A DNA stretch of 64,000 nt from Dysgonomonas sp. ZJ279 (GCF_011039205.1 NZ_JAAKEL010000001.1:62001-126000), one strand, 5' to 3'; counted from the first letter of the stretch, positions 8,576 through 17,890 are shown. Translations and numbers: made by a program. The notes: a model not told the origin generated them from the letters alone.

Positions 8576-10326
8576 TATTCTGAAATAAAAGTTTTTGTTT
8601 CTATTTTCTTATCCAAAGTTTTGGATTTGCTATCACCTTTTTCTTTGGCTTTTATCCAATATTCCAGTGCTTTTTCGGGTTCATCCGTTTTGTAAAGCAC
8701 ATCGGCATAATGCTCCAGTACCTCTGCGCTTATTGGTTCTTTGCCATCTTCGCTATATTGTAATGCTTTTTCGATATATATTTTAGCCAGAGCGTAGGCT
8801 CCCTGCTCGAATAATATCCAGCCATACGTGTCGAGATAAGTAGGGTTTGTAGGCTCGGCTTTGATGGTGAGGCTACTCATTTTCTCAGCTTTATCCAGAT
8901 CTTTTTTCGTTAATGAAAGATAGTAGCTGTAATTGTTTAATATACCAACATTAGACGGATTATATTGCAGTGCTTTTTCGTATGTTGCAAAAGCACTATC
9001 CTGTTTTCCTAAATTGTAGAAAAGATCGCCCATTTGCCCGTAAAAGTCAGACAAGAGGCCGACATTTTCAGGATCAACATATACAACTCCTTTTTGTAAA
9101 GCTGACAGCGCACCTTCGTATTCTTCTTTCATATATTTGGAGACTCCCAGATAGAAATAAAACTGAGGCTGATCAGGTATATATGATATCGCTTGTTCGC
9201 ATACTTTTATAGCCAGATCGATACTGTCGGGGAAGGTTGTACTTAACATTTGCTCCCATCCCGTAGGATTTGTCGGCTCAGATTCAGCAAATACCTGATA
9301 TTGAAAACGGGCATCATTTTTTCTGTCCTGTATCATTAGCAAGTTGCCGTACATCAGATTCAGTTTGGGCTCTTGTGGATGTTGAGTCATTAGAGTATCG
9401 AAAAGAGCATTGGCAACGTTTGTATCTTTTTTGTTCTGTTGAAGTGTCCCTACATATTGGGCTAATATTCCCAATTTTGTATCTATATCCATTTTGGGGC
9501 TTACAAGGGCTGTCTGTAATTCGCTTTCGGCAGCAGCTTTGTTGTCCGTTTGCTCGTAATATGTTGCCATCGACGAAATCAGATATGGATCTTCGGGATC
9601 TATCGCTTTAGCTTTGCTATATATCATAAAAGCTTCATGCGGTTTTCCTGATTGTAGATATAAGTCGCCTAGTAGTATTTGGTATCTGATTTCGGTGGGA
9701 TATTTGTCTATATATTTCTGGATTTCAGAAAATGCTTTTTTCTCTTGCTTAAGCATCGAATATAACTGAAATTTCTGAATACTTATTTTTTCATTTAATC
9801 CGATAACCTGTTCAAGCTTGTCCAATGCTTCTATTGCTTTGGGTAGATCACCATCCAGGCGATAGGCTTCCGACAGATATATGTATAGCTCGTTGTTGTC
9901 AGAGTTTTTCAATATCAGTGCTTCGTATTTTTCGATAGCATCACTGTATTGCTTAAATTCGAAACAGAGATTTGCATAAGCCATATTATAGTAAAAATTA
10001 TCACTGTCGTAAGTGATAGCTTTACGATAAAAATCCATGGCCTTGTTTTTTTTGTCCAGCGAATTGTAATAATCGCCCAGTTCGTACAATACGTTAGCAT
10101 TTGTAGAATCTATTTCGATACAATATTTCAGGTAGTCGAATGTAGCAGCATATTTATTTAATGCTTTGGCATTCATAGCCTCATAGAAATAGTAGTCGAA
10201 TTTACGCTGGTCGTCCAGCGATAGCTTTGTTTGCAGAGTTGTGTTTGCTTTGCTTTCTTGTGCAAAGATGTTCGAACATCCAATAATGAATGCAAAAAAG
10301 CAAAGAATGTATGTTTTTATATGCAT
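8575..10326 (-). CDS. Exported tetratricopeptide-repeat protein
   Basis: A 583-residue protein with a signal peptide ending around SNIFAQES; a Cys in FIIGCSNIF could alternatively make it a lipoprotein. It consists almost wholly of TPR-like 34-residue helical hairpins, for example NVLYELGDYYNSLDKKNKAM and VGILNNYSYYLSLTKKDLDK near the C-terminal third. TPR arrays act as protein scaffolds; no catalytic domain is visible. The gene follows dut by 17 bases and shares a base with the lipoprotein gene, so it is probably expressed with the envelope genes and may assemble their products in the periplasm. Partner proteins are unknown. Confidence 0.88.
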   Translation of the reverse strand: MHIKTYILCFFAFIIGCSNIFAQESKANTTLQTKLSLDDQRKFDYYFYEAMNAKALNKYAATFDYLKYCIEIDSTNANVLYELGDYYNSLDKKNKAMDFYRKAITYDSDNFYYNMAYANLCFEFKQYSDAIEKYEALILKNSDNNELYIYLSEAYRLDGDLPKAIEALDKLEQVIGLNEKISIQKFQLYSMLKQEKKAFSEIQKYIDKYPTEIRYQILLGDLYLQSGKPHEAFMIYSKAKAIDPEDPYLISSMATYYEQTDNKAAAESELQTALVSPKMDIDTKLGILAQYVGTLQQNKKDTNVANALFDTLMTQHPQEPKLNLMYGNLLMIQDRKNDARFQYQVFAESEPTNPTGWEQMLSTTFPDSIDLAIKVCEQAISYIPDQPQFYFYLGVSKYMKEEYEGALSALQKGVVYVDPENVGLLSDFYGQMGDLFYNLGKQDSAFATYEKALQYNPSNVGILNNYSYYLSLTKKDLDKAEKMSSLTIKAEPTNPTYLDTYGWILFEQGAYALAKIYIEKALQYSEDGKEPISAEVLEHYADVLYKTDEPEKALEYWIKAKEKGDSKSKTLDKKIETKTFISE

Positions 10327-10343
10327 ATTTTGTATACGCTTTG

Positions 10344-10778
10344 TTATTGTTTACCTGTATGTCCAAAACCACCGGCTCCACGCTCGGTTTCGTTTATCGA
10401 TTCTACTTTTTCCCATTCTACTTGCGAATGAGCAGCTATAACCATCTGGCAAATTCGTTCGCCGTCGTTTATAACAAAGTCATCGTTAGATAAGTTGACT
10501 AGTATAACACGAATTTCTCCTCTGTAGTCGGCATCGATCGTACCCGGACTATTCAGAACGGTCAATCCATGTTTGAAAGCCAATCCGCTTCGGGGTCGTA
10601 TCTGAGCTTCATAGCCTTGGGGCAGTTCTAAATATAAACCGGTAGGGACAAGAGTTCTCTCCAGCGGCTTTAGTACTATTGGATTTTCTATGTTTGCTCT
10701 CAGATCTACTCCTGCAGAGTATGGGGTCGCATATTCGGGAAGTGGATGATGCGATTTATTTATAATTTTTACTTTCAT
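10344..10778 (-). CDS. dut: dUTP diphosphatase (dUTPase)
   Basis: Hydrolyses dUTP to dUMP and PPi, preventing uracil incorporation and supplying dTMP synthesis. All five trimeric-dUTPase motifs are present in 144 residues: [11 protein letters not shown] (1), [11 protein letters not shown] (2), [18 protein letters not shown] (3, with the catalytic Asp), GERICQMVI (4) and [10 protein letters not shown] (5, the flexible C-terminal arm, with His where Ser is commoner). Length is normal. It is the first gene of the long minus-strand run to ribD; the region upstream to the tRNA promoter is AT-rich with no clear TAnnTTTG element on this strand. Confidence 0.97.
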   Translation of the reverse strand: MKVKIINKSHHPLPEYATPYSAGVDLRANIENPIVLKPLERTLVPTGLYLELPQGYEAQIRPRSGLAFKHGLTVLNSPGTIDADYRGEIRVILVNLSNDDFVINDGERICQMVIAAHSQVEWEKVESINETERGAGGFGHTGKQ

Positions 10779-10916
10779 CGTTTATTATATTTTCTAGTTT
10801 GCGAAAATAGCTAAATCTTTGCAATTTACGCCGAAAATTGATAAAAATTAAGATTTAAAAATCGATCTAAAAATGAACCTCTCGAAAATGTTTTTGTATT
10901 TTTTTTCTTCAATTAT

Positions 10917-10946
10917 TTTGCAGATTGAAAAAAAGATATACCTTTG
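10917..10946 (+). promoter_or_regulatory. Promoter of tRNA-Val
   Basis: TTTG at 10917-10920 and TACCTTTG at 10939-10946, 18 bases apart, match the Bacteroidota -33/-7 consensus and lie about 35 bases upstream of the tRNA 5' end. Confidence 0.75.
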
Positions 10947-10980
10947 CACTGCGTTTGAGAGAAAATGCAACCCTTTAAAA

Positions 10981-11055
10981 GGGCGATTAGCTCAGTTGGT
11001 TCAGAGCATCTGGTTTACACCCAGAGGGTCGGCGGTTCGAACCCGTCATCGCCCA
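10981..11055 (+). tRNA. tRNA-Val (anticodon UAC)
   Basis: A full cloverleaf folds: acceptor GGGCGAT pairs with ATCGCCC, followed by discriminator A at 11055. The D arm contains GCTCAGTTGGTTCAGAGC; the anticodon stem TCTGG/CCAGA encloses loop TTTACAC with anticodon TAC at 11016-11018; the T arm is GGCGG-TTCGAAC-CCGTC. The 3' CCA is not encoded. It decodes GUA and, by wobble, other Val codons. It stands alone with its own promoter and a terminator hairpin about 30 bases downstream. Confidence 0.98.
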
Positions 11056-11084
11056 CTTATAAGTACAACTTATACTAAAACAAT

Positions 11085-11124
11085 AAAAAGTCTTCTTGAT
11101 CTTGTGATCTGGGAGACTTTTTTC
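11085..11124 (+). terminator. Rho-independent terminator after tRNA-Val
   Basis: AAAAGTCT at 11086-11093 pairs with AGACTTTT at 11114-11121 and runs into a T tract, closing the tRNA transcript. Confidence 0.75.
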
Positions 11125-11250
11125 TTTTACACAAAGAATGCTAGCCGAAAGCCTTCTTTCGTGTTCGTCGAATATGATCAACTTCCGCCTTTAACTTTTC
11201 TCTGAAAGAAAAATTTATAATAACTTAGCCCAATAGATAAATTACAAGTT

Positions 11251-11805
11251 ATGAATTTAGATAGAATATCGGATGAGCGTCTTTTTCAAAATAATACAAA
11301 AGAAGATGTAAAGCGTTGGTGCCAAAGGCTTCAATATTTTCATTATATGCGGGCTCGCAGCGGGCATAATTGCGAGGGCGATTCTTTTGCCGTGTATATC
11401 AAATATGACGGACGAGAGGATTTGATAGGTAAACTATCTAAGCTGGGAGTAGTCTTATCTAAGCTTGAAGAGGGTTTTATTGCTTTTGACCCATTGGAGT
11501 CATATTCATTTGATGATTTGGATAAGTTGAAAATCACAATTTCACAATTCAATGATTTGGAACAACCTCAATATGTAGATATTTTCGGGTATAAAGTTCA
11601 TATATGGGTATTAGCGAATCTTTTTGAAATAACTGTATCCGGTACAAAAGATGGTCAGACATATAAAGTTTCGGATGAAGATTTTAAAGTATGCCTTGCT
11701 CTGGAAGACCAGTTTGACAAGTTAGGTTGGAAATCATTAGTCGATGAAGATATAAAGAGCCACGCTCACTGCATTTCTAAAGAGAAATATCCCGAATTAT
11801 TTTAG
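11251..11805 (+). CDS. Hypothetical protein, 184 residues
   Basis: I do not recognise this protein. It begins MNLDRISDERLFQNNTKEDV, is soluble and acidic, and has no signal peptide, membrane segment or known catalytic motif. Visible segments include RWCQRLQYFHYMRARSGHNC near the N-terminus, a central strand-rich part (YVDIFGYKVHIWVLANLFEI) and a C-terminus with HAHCISKEKYPELF. Several Cys/His residues (WCQRL, GHNCEGD, HAHC) could bind metal, but no standard spacing is evident. It is a single-gene unit between the tRNA terminator and a hairpin shared with the convergent lut operon. Codon use and AT content look like the neighbours, so it is probably genuine. Confidence 0.7.
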   Translation: MNLDRISDERLFQNNTKEDVKRWCQRLQYFHYMRARSGHNCEGDSFAVYIKYDGREDLIGKLSKLGVVLSKLEEGFIAFDPLESYSFDDLDKLKITISQFNDLEQPQYVDIFGYKVHIWVLANLFEITVSGTKDGQTYKVSDEDFKVCLALEDQFDKLGWKSLVDEDIKSHAHCISKEKYPELF

Positions 11806-11856
11806 ATGTTTTGCTTTTGTTCACACCTTTTCATGATAACTTAAAAATATAGTAGG

Positions 11857-11889
11857 GAACCTGAACTCAATCTGAAAGAATTCAGGTTC
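11857..11889. terminator. Hairpin between convergent genes
   Basis: GAACCTGAA at 11857-11865 pairs with TTCAGGTTC at 11881-11889, between the stops of the 184-residue protein and lutC. T tracts are weak on either side, so it may be a bidirectional but inefficient terminator. Confidence 0.5.
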
Positions 11890-11918
11890 TAATTGTCTAT
11901 ATTCTCACAAGGGATACA

Positions 11919-12497
11919 CTACCTCAGTATAACCGTAACTCCTTTTGCTCCATGCGCCCCTACCACAAGAGATTGTTCTATATCCGCGGTTTTTGACGGT
12001 CCCGAAATGAATACACCGAAGCCATAATCGTTGAAGGTGATTTTGTCATAGGCCTCATGCATATTATTCACTATATTGTTCTTGTCGACTACTATAACAA
12101 GGTACTCGGCTATAAAATAAACGACTTTCTCCTTTACATTTTGCGGTATCCATACACAGCCATTTTCTGCGACACCCACTTCGCCTTGAATGATTGCCAG
12201 ATCCGTTCCATTCAATTGGTGAGGGTCTGGAACATTATCGGGATTGACTGTCGCAATGGAAATGTCGTTAAGATTAGAAGCTATAACTTTTGCCTCGGGA
12301 TATAGATTGCCGATAATCTTGTTTATATCTTCACCTTCGTTCAGTAAAATAGCATCGCCACCCACAGCCTTACTGATGTCTATGAACTGTGCTATCTTAT
12401 CTGCGTACCGGATTCCCTGAATATCGATGTCGGGCATATCGTATCTGTCGGTGATATGTCGTTTTACGTTTCCTAATATATCGTTTTTGCTGCTCAT
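11919..12497 (-). CDS. lutC: LutC, LUD-domain lactate utilization protein
   Basis: A 192-residue LUD-domain protein (YkgG/LutC family), the third component of the LutABC complex that oxidises L-lactate to pyruvate in the cytoplasm. Typical features are GGDAILLNEGEDINKIIGNL, LAIIQGEVGVAENGCVW and the C-terminal VFISGPSKTADIEQSLVVGAHGAKGVTVIL. The start is placed at ATG 12495-12497 (MSSKNDILG), 4 bases after the lutB stop; the reading frame continues upstream to 12596, but that extension lies inside lutB and is unlike the family. It is last in the aldA-lldP-lutABC run. Confidence 0.93.
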   Translation of the reverse strand: MSSKNDILGNVKRHITDRYDMPDIDIQGIRYADKIAQFIDISKAVGGDAILLNEGEDINKIIGNLYPEAKVIASNLNDISIATVNPDNVPDPHQLNGTDLAIIQGEVGVAENGCVWIPQNVKEKVVYFIAEYLVIVVDKNNIVNNMHEAYDKITFNDYGFGVFISGPSKTADIEQSLVVGAHGAKGVTVILR

Positions 12498-12501
12498 TGT
12501 C

Positions 12502-13881
12502 TTATTTCTTTTTGTTCTGTACTTTTCCTTTCTTCCACATTTGAGTAAAAGATTCACTTGCAAAATGTGGTAATTCACGTCCTTTTCCCCAATCATTCAA
12601 TCCATTATAAAGCATGAAGCGAGGCAGGTGATTTATAATGGGAGCAAATTTAAGTCCGTTATTGTATAGGCTCGGGTGACCGAAAAGGAACTTCATACCT
12701 GAAGACATTACCTTTTTCATTTTGTCGGCTTTACCGAATGAATCGAGGTTCTGCCGCCATCTGTAAATTTGATCTGCCAGATCGATTTGTACAGGACAAA
12801 CATTGTTGCACGAATAGCAAAGCGAGCAAGCCGAAACATTATCAAAGTATTCTTCAGGTGCTTTTAGCATACCCAGATTAATGCCGATAGGTCCCGGAAT
12901 GAAGTATGTGTAAGAATATCCTCCACTGCGACGATACACAGGGCAGGTATTCATACATGCACCACAACGGATACACTTCAGTGTCTGGATATGTTCTTTA
13001 TTGCTTAATATTTCGCTACGTCCGTTGTCTACTAATATAATATGCATTTTACATCCTTTGCGTGGCTTTCTGAAGTGTGAGGTGTAAGTGGTTACAGGCT
13101 GCCCGGTAGCCGAACGTGCCAATAAGCGGGTATATACACTCAATGCTTTATGGTTAGGTATTACCTTTTCTAATCCCATAGATACGATATGTACTTTAGG
13201 CAGCGATGTTCCCATATCTGCATTTCCCTCATTGGTACATACAACTATATCTCCTGTTTCGGCAACACCGAAGTTTGCACCTGTCATACCTACATCTGCT
13301 GTGAGAAACTCATTTCGTAAATGTTGACGGGCAGCACGGGTAAGATACGTAGGGTCGCTGTTATCCTTTTCGGTGTGTAATTTTTCTTCGAAAAGTTTAC
13401 CGACTTCTTGTCTTTTGAGATGGATTGCAGGCATTACGATGTGGCTCGGCGGTTCGTCCATCAATTGTAGAATCCGTTCTCCGAGATCACTCTCTACAAC
13501 ATCGATACCTTTTTCTATCAGGTAAGGATTTAGGTGGCATTCCTCGGTCAACATCGATTTGCTCTTTACCAGCTTTTTCGCTTTATGATCCGATAGTATT
13601 TTATAGACAATCTCATTATGTTCATTTGCATCCTTAGCCCAATGTATAATAACGCCGTTTGCTTCTGCGTTTTCAGTGAACTTTTCCAAGTATTGATCGA
13701 GATGGGTAATTGTATGCATCTTTATTTTACTGGCCAATTCTCTTAGCTTTTCCCATTCGGGGATAGCCATAGCCATACGATCTCTTTTTTCGCGAACCAT
13801 CCAGAGGGTTTCGTTATGCCATGTCTCCTGTTCTTTGTTTGCAATGAAGCGATTAGCAGCTTCTGTATGTTTTGTACTCAT
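12502..13881 (-). CDS. lutB: LutB, iron-sulfur LUD-domain subunit
   Basis: A 459-residue protein (LutB/YkgF family). Residues about 60-290 form the LUD domain (LTRAARQHLRNEFLTADVGM, GVAETGDIVVCTNEGNADMG), and residues about 299-360 hold two 4Fe-4S motifs: CIRCGACMNTCPVYRR and CSLCYSCNNVCPVQ. It passes electrons from lactate within LutABC; the final acceptor is not defined by the sequence. The start overlaps the lutA stop by 4 bases and lutC begins 4 bases after its stop, a tight coupling typical of this operon. All cluster cysteines are present. Confidence 0.96.
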   Translation of the reverse strand: MSTKHTEAANRFIANKEQETWHNETLWMVREKRDRMAMAIPEWEKLRELASKIKMHTITHLDQYLEKFTENAEANGVIIHWAKDANEHNEIVYKILSDHKAKKLVKSKSMLTEECHLNPYLIEKGIDVVESDLGERILQLMDEPPSHIVMPAIHLKRQEVGKLFEEKLHTEKDNSDPTYLTRAARQHLRNEFLTADVGMTGANFGVAETGDIVVCTNEGNADMGTSLPKVHIVSMGLEKVIPNHKALSVYTRLLARSATGQPVTTYTSHFRKPRKGCKMHIILVDNGRSEILSNKEHIQTLKCIRCGACMNTCPVYRRSGGYSYTYFIPGPIGINLGMLKAPEEYFDNVSACSLCYSCNNVCPVQIDLADQIYRWRQNLDSFGKADKMKKVMSSGMKFLFGHPSLYNNGLKFAPIINHLPRFMLYNGLNDWGKGRELPHFASESFTQMWKKGKVQNKKK

Positions 13882-14618
13882 AATCCGGCAGCTAAAATTT
13901 GAATAACATGAATAAATTTAACAGGGAGTTTTTCCCTGCTTACAACACCTTGCATGTGCATCAGACACGAGCTGTCAGCTCCTGTTATATATTCCGCACC
14001 GGTAGCAATATGGTTCTTTACTTTGTCCTGTCCCATACATACCGAAACAGAAGGTTCTTCGATCGAAAACATACCGCCAAAGCCACAACACTCGTCTGCC
14101 TTCTGCGGCTCAAGTATTTCAATTCCCTCCACAAGAGAAAGTAAATCTTTTATTTTAGAGTAGCGGGGGATATTTAATTCGCTGGCAGAAGATAAGTGCA
14201 ATTCGCGCACACCATGACAGCTGTTGTGGACACTTACTTTATGAGGAAATTTACTTGGTAATTTATCTATTTTCAATATGTCGTGAACAAATTCGCACAA
14301 GTCGTATATTTTCCCGCTGGTTTGACAAAGATGTTGTTCTTTTTCTAGCAGCCGGGGGTAATTTTCTTTTACAAAAGCGGTGCAACTAGCCGACGGTGCT
14401 ACAATGTATTCGTATTTGTCAAAAAGCTTCTCGAATTCTTTAGCCAGAGGAATTGCCTTGTCCTCAAATCCTGCGTTTGCCATCGGTTGCCCACAGCAGG
14501 TCTGATCAAGAGGGTAGTCTACATCTACACCGAGATAATCAAGCAGCTTGTAGGATGCAACTCCCACCTCCGGGTATATAGCATTCACATAGCAAGGAAT
14601 AAATAATCCTACTTTCAT
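13878..14618 (-). CDS. lutA: LutA, cysteine-rich lactate utilization subunit
   Basis: A 246-residue protein of the LutA/YkgE (GlpC/HdrD-like) family with two CCG domains: TCCGQPMANAGF near residue 42 and ECCGFGGMFSIEEPS near residue 180, each expected to bind a 4Fe-4S cluster or mediate redox. It begins MKVGLFIPCYVNAIYPEVG. It is required with LutB and LutC for L-lactate to pyruvate oxidation. The gene lies 35 bases after the lactate permease gene and overlaps lutB by 4 bases. Confidence 0.95.
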   Translation of the reverse strand: MKVGLFIPCYVNAIYPEVGVASYKLLDYLGVDVDYPLDQTCCGQPMANAGFEDKAIPLAKEFEKLFDKYEYIVAPSASCTAFVKENYPRLLEKEQHLCQTSGKIYDLCEFVHDILKIDKLPSKFPHKVSVHNSCHGVRELHLSSASELNIPRYSKIKDLLSLVEGIEILEPQKADECCGFGGMFSIEEPSVSVCMGQDKVKNHIATGAEYITGADSSCLMHMQGVVSREKLPVKFIHVIQILAAGL

Positions 14619-14653
14619 GTCAATATTTTTTAGTTGATAGTTCTTTTACAAAA

Positions 14654-16270
14654 TCAGAAAATGAGCGATCCCAAAATTCTGGGTGTAAAATAGACCATAA
14701 GCCCTGTAATAATTATATATCCGAGAGCATATGGCAATGCTTTTTTCATAATTTCGCCTTCTTTTCCTTGTTCTCCGATAGCCGAAGTTGCTACGGCAAT
14801 ACTTTGAGGAGATATGATCTTACCACCTGTTGCTCCGGCAGTATTGGCTGCCGCTAACCAACTGTTATCTACTCCGATATTATGAGCCACATTAGCTTGC
14901 AATTTCCCGAACAATATATTAGATGATGTATCACTTCCTGTAAGGAATGTGCCTAAACATCCTATTGTAGGAGCAAATAATGGATAGAATGAGCCTGTTA
15001 GTAAGGCTAAGGTAATACCTAAGACATAGATCATTCCGCAAAAATCCATTATTGATGATAAAGCAATAAGAGAACAAACTGTGATGAACGTTTTTCTTTG
15101 CTGTTTAACAACCTTCCATAATAATTTGAAAAGCTCTTTTATCTTAGCTCCCTGAATTAGTCCTCCAAGCATCGAACCTAAGAATAGTAATACTCCGGTA
15201 TCGATCAGCCATGATATTTTCACAGATCTTGTAACGTTAAGCTGACTTACAGAATCGAAAATGCTGAAATTGAACGAAGATGTCAGGAGGGGAGCCAGGA
15301 TGTCCCTTATTGATAATAACGGACTACTTAGTATTACTAGAATAAGTATAATACCGTATACACTCCATGCCTTTAAAATTTCAGCAGTAGTTCTTTTCTG
15401 CGATTTATCAGCCAGTACCTTATCTTCTTTTTTTGCTGTTATTTTAGCAAATATTATTATGGTTATGATAGACGCTATACTGCCAATGATAGCAGGTGTT
15501 TCGGCACCCATGTAAATAGCTGCTATATATTGTGTAATCAAAGATACCCCACCAACAAGTATGCTGATTAGTATATTTTTAGGTAGGGCCTTTATTCTTG
15601 GATCTGTCATAAATACCAATACGAAAGGTATTATTAACATCAAAGGCGACAATTGCAATACCAAATTGGAACTTAATGTCTGAATATCGGTAATTCCGGC
15701 TTGTTCGGCTAAAACTTTTACCGGCATTCCTACAGCCCCGAACCCTGTAGCAACACTGTTTGCTATAAGGCTCGCTACGGCTGAGAATACAGGCTTAAAG
15801 CCTAGGCCTATCAATATCGCAGCAGGAATAGCCACTGCGGTACCAAAGCCTGCCATGCCTTCTAGTAATCCTCCGAATCCCCACGTGAGCAGCAGGACTT
15901 GAATACATTTATCTGAAGAAATGGAGGTGAATTGTTCTTTTATAATCTCCATTTTTCCTGTCAGTACAAGTACATTATAGCTAAAAATAGCCATAATAAT
16001 GATTATCAGGATAGGGAAAAAGGCTTTAAGTATCCCATAAACTATGGATAGTGATGTATCGGCTATTGGAAACTTAAAGACCAGTATTGCTATGGCCAGT
16101 GTGGCAACCAATGTCAATAAAGCACTTTTGTGCCCTGCCATTTTCAAGAATCCCAAAAATACAATTAATAAAATAACCGGTATAAGAGCACAGAGTGCTA
16201 ATACCCAGAATGTATCCGAATCGGGAGATAGGGATACAGATAAGAGAATATTCAATATACCGTTATTCAT
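14654..16270 (-). CDS. lldP: L-lactate permease
   Basis: A 538-residue inner-membrane carrier of the LctP family with about 12-14 hydrophobic helices. Family segments include GFGGLLEGMAGFGTAVAIPAA, FKPVFSAVASLIANSVATGF and TFLTGSDTSSNILFGKLQAN, followed by SWLAAANTAGATGGKIISPQ. Proton-coupled uptake of lactate, and glycolate in some relatives, is the family activity. It lies 5 bases after aldA and directly upstream of lutABC, which strongly supports lactate as the substrate. Both conserved loops are intact. Confidence 0.95.
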   Translation of the reverse strand: MNNGILNILLSVSLSPDSDTFWVLALCALIPVILLIVFLGFLKMAGHKSALLTLVATLAIAILVFKFPIADTSLSIVYGILKAFFPILIIIIMAIFSYNVLVLTGKMEIIKEQFTSISSDKCIQVLLLTWGFGGLLEGMAGFGTAVAIPAAILIGLGFKPVFSAVASLIANSVATGFGAVGMPVKVLAEQAGITDIQTLSSNLVLQLSPLMLIIPFVLVFMTDPRIKALPKNILISILVGGVSLITQYIAAIYMGAETPAIIGSIASIITIIIFAKITAKKEDKVLADKSQKRTTAEILKAWSVYGIILILVILSSPLLSIRDILAPLLTSSFNFSIFDSVSQLNVTRSVKISWLIDTGVLLFLGSMLGGLIQGAKIKELFKLLWKVVKQQRKTFITVCSLIALSSIMDFCGMIYVLGITLALLTGSFYPLFAPTIGCLGTFLTGSDTSSNILFGKLQANVAHNIGVDNSWLAAANTAGATGGKIISPQSIAVATSAIGEQGKEGEIMKKALPYALGYIIITGLMVYFTPRILGSLIF

Positions 16271-16275
16271 AATTA

Positions 16276-17712
16276 TCAGCCTTTTGTTTCTAAATAAACG
16301 ACATGTGTTTGAAGATATTCTTCAAGACCATGTTTGCCATCAGCACCACCGATACCCGATTTGCGCCACCCTGCATGGAATCCTTGCATGGCTTCAAAAT
16401 TTTCCCGGTTAATATAAGTTTCGCCGAATTTAAGTGATCTTACCAATTTGAATGCAGTGTCCAGATTTTGAGTATAAACCGATGATGTCAAACCATATTC
16501 ACAGTCGTTAGCCCAGTCAATAGCATCGTTTATATCGGAGAACTCAACAACCGGTAGTACCGGTCCGAAAGTTTCTTCCTGAATTATATCCATCTTTTGA
16601 GTCACCTCGGTTAATACAGTTGCTTCGAAGAAATAACCTTTAGTGCCGATGCGTTTTCCGCCGCAGGCTAGTTTTGCTCCTTGTTTAAGTGCTTTCTCTA
16701 CTTTCTCAGTTACCAATTTCAAAGCATTGGCTTCTACAAGTGGTCCCATATCTAAATCTGCTATTTGCGCAGGATCACCAACTTTTACGGCTTTCATGCC
16801 GGCAATCAGTTTCTCGAGGAATGCATCTTTCACTTTTTTGTGTACATATACACGTTCTGCGCAGTTGCATACCTGTCCTGTGTTGATTACACGTGATGCT
16901 ATAATCGATTTTACAGCCAAATCAAGATCAGCATCGTCCATAACGATAGCAGGTGCTTTTCCTCCAAGTTCTAACGATACTTTAGTAATATTAGGTGCTG
17001 CGGCAGCCATTGTTTGCTGTCCGGCACTTACACTTCCTGTAAGACTGACCATTCCTACTTTCGGGTTGGCCGCCATTTCGTGACCTATTACTGAACCGCG
17101 TCCCATAACCATATTGAATACGCCTGCAGGCAAACCAACTTCTTCTACTATTTGAGCAAATACATATGCATTTTCAGGTGTGATCTGGCTTGGCTTTACT
17201 ACGATTGTGTTTCCTGTAACTAATGCGGGGGCAGCCTTGCGTGCTATTAAGAAAAATGGAAAATTCCAAGGGAGAATACCTGTAGTTACTCCGATTGGTT
17301 TCTTAAACAGGAATATGTTTTCATTCGGACGATCGCTCTGTATAATTTCGCCTTCGTAGCGGCGTGCCCATCCAGCCATATATTCGAGATAGTCGGCTGT
17401 GAAAAGTACTTCGACATTTGCCAGACCTTGTGTTTTGCCACCTTCTTTTACAATAATATCAGTTAATTCTTTTTCTCTTTTGCGGATGCCTGCGGCGATC
17501 TTTATCAGATAGCCGGCTCTTTCTACAGCGGGAGTTTTTTCCCATTTATTCTGTGCTTTTTCTGCTGCATCTATAGCCTTTTTCACGTCTTCTACACTGC
17601 CTTCGGGCAAACGGCAGTTTACTTCTTCTGTCGATGGATTCAAAACATCGATCCATTTACCGGACGTGTTTTCGATGAATTTTCCGTCCACAAACATTTT
17701 TAGTTCTTTCAT
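16276..17712 (-). CDS. aldA: AldA-like lactaldehyde dehydrogenase
   Basis: NAD-dependent aldehyde dehydrogenase of 478 residues, closely similar from memory to E. coli AldA (479 residues), which oxidises L-lactaldehyde from fucose or rhamnose, and glycolaldehyde. Visible markers: GVTTGILPWNFPFFLIARK, the catalytic-base Glu in LELGGKAPAIVMDDADLDLA near residue 248, the nucleophilic Cys in INTGQVCNCAERVYVHKK near 280, and FGETYINRENFEAMQGFHAG near the C-terminus, a stretch shared with AldA. It heads the operon with lldP and lutABC, so its product lactate would feed directly into LutABC. No fucose or rhamnose isomerase genes are in the window, so the aldehyde source is inferred. Confidence 0.92.
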   Translation of the reverse strand: MKELKMFVDGKFIENTSGKWIDVLNPSTEEVNCRLPEGSVEDVKKAIDAAEKAQNKWEKTPAVERAGYLIKIAAGIRKREKELTDIIVKEGGKTQGLANVEVLFTADYLEYMAGWARRYEGEIIQSDRPNENIFLFKKPIGVTTGILPWNFPFFLIARKAAPALVTGNTIVVKPSQITPENAYVFAQIVEEVGLPAGVFNMVMGRGSVIGHEMAANPKVGMVSLTGSVSAGQQTMAAAAPNITKVSLELGGKAPAIVMDDADLDLAVKSIIASRVINTGQVCNCAERVYVHKKVKDAFLEKLIAGMKAVKVGDPAQIADLDMGPLVEANALKLVTEKVEKALKQGAKLACGGKRIGTKGYFFEATVLTEVTQKMDIIQEETFGPVLPVVEFSDINDAIDWANDCEYGLTSSVYTQNLDTAFKLVRSLKFGETYINRENFEAMQGFHAGWRKSGIGGADGKHGLEEYLQTHVVYLETKG

Positions 17713-17882
17713 GGTAATCTTATTTTTAGGTTTTAGAAATAAATTAGTACGAATGCAATGGATTCTAAAATTAAAGAAAATATTGAAAGTTTCACTTATA
17801 TTTTTGACATAAAAGCATTAATCTTTGATAGCAATAATAATTAATGACAGGGAAATAAATACAAGTGTGAATAAAAATATTG

Positions 17883-17890
17883 TAGCTTTG
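17883..17890 (+). promoter_or_regulatory. -7 promoter element of the GH97 gene
   Basis: TAGCTTTG matches TAnnTTTG and lies 54 bases before the GH97 start. No convincing -33 box is seen at the expected spacing. The divergent aldA promoter was not identified in this 232-base gap. Confidence 0.6.

Noticed and set aside
10873-11205. 110-residue plus-strand reading frame
   Set aside because: It runs through the tRNA-Val gene, its promoter and its terminator, so it cannot be a normal protein gene.
12498-12596. N-terminal extension of LutC
   Set aside because: The extension lies inside lutB and does not resemble LutC; ATG 12497 gives the family length.
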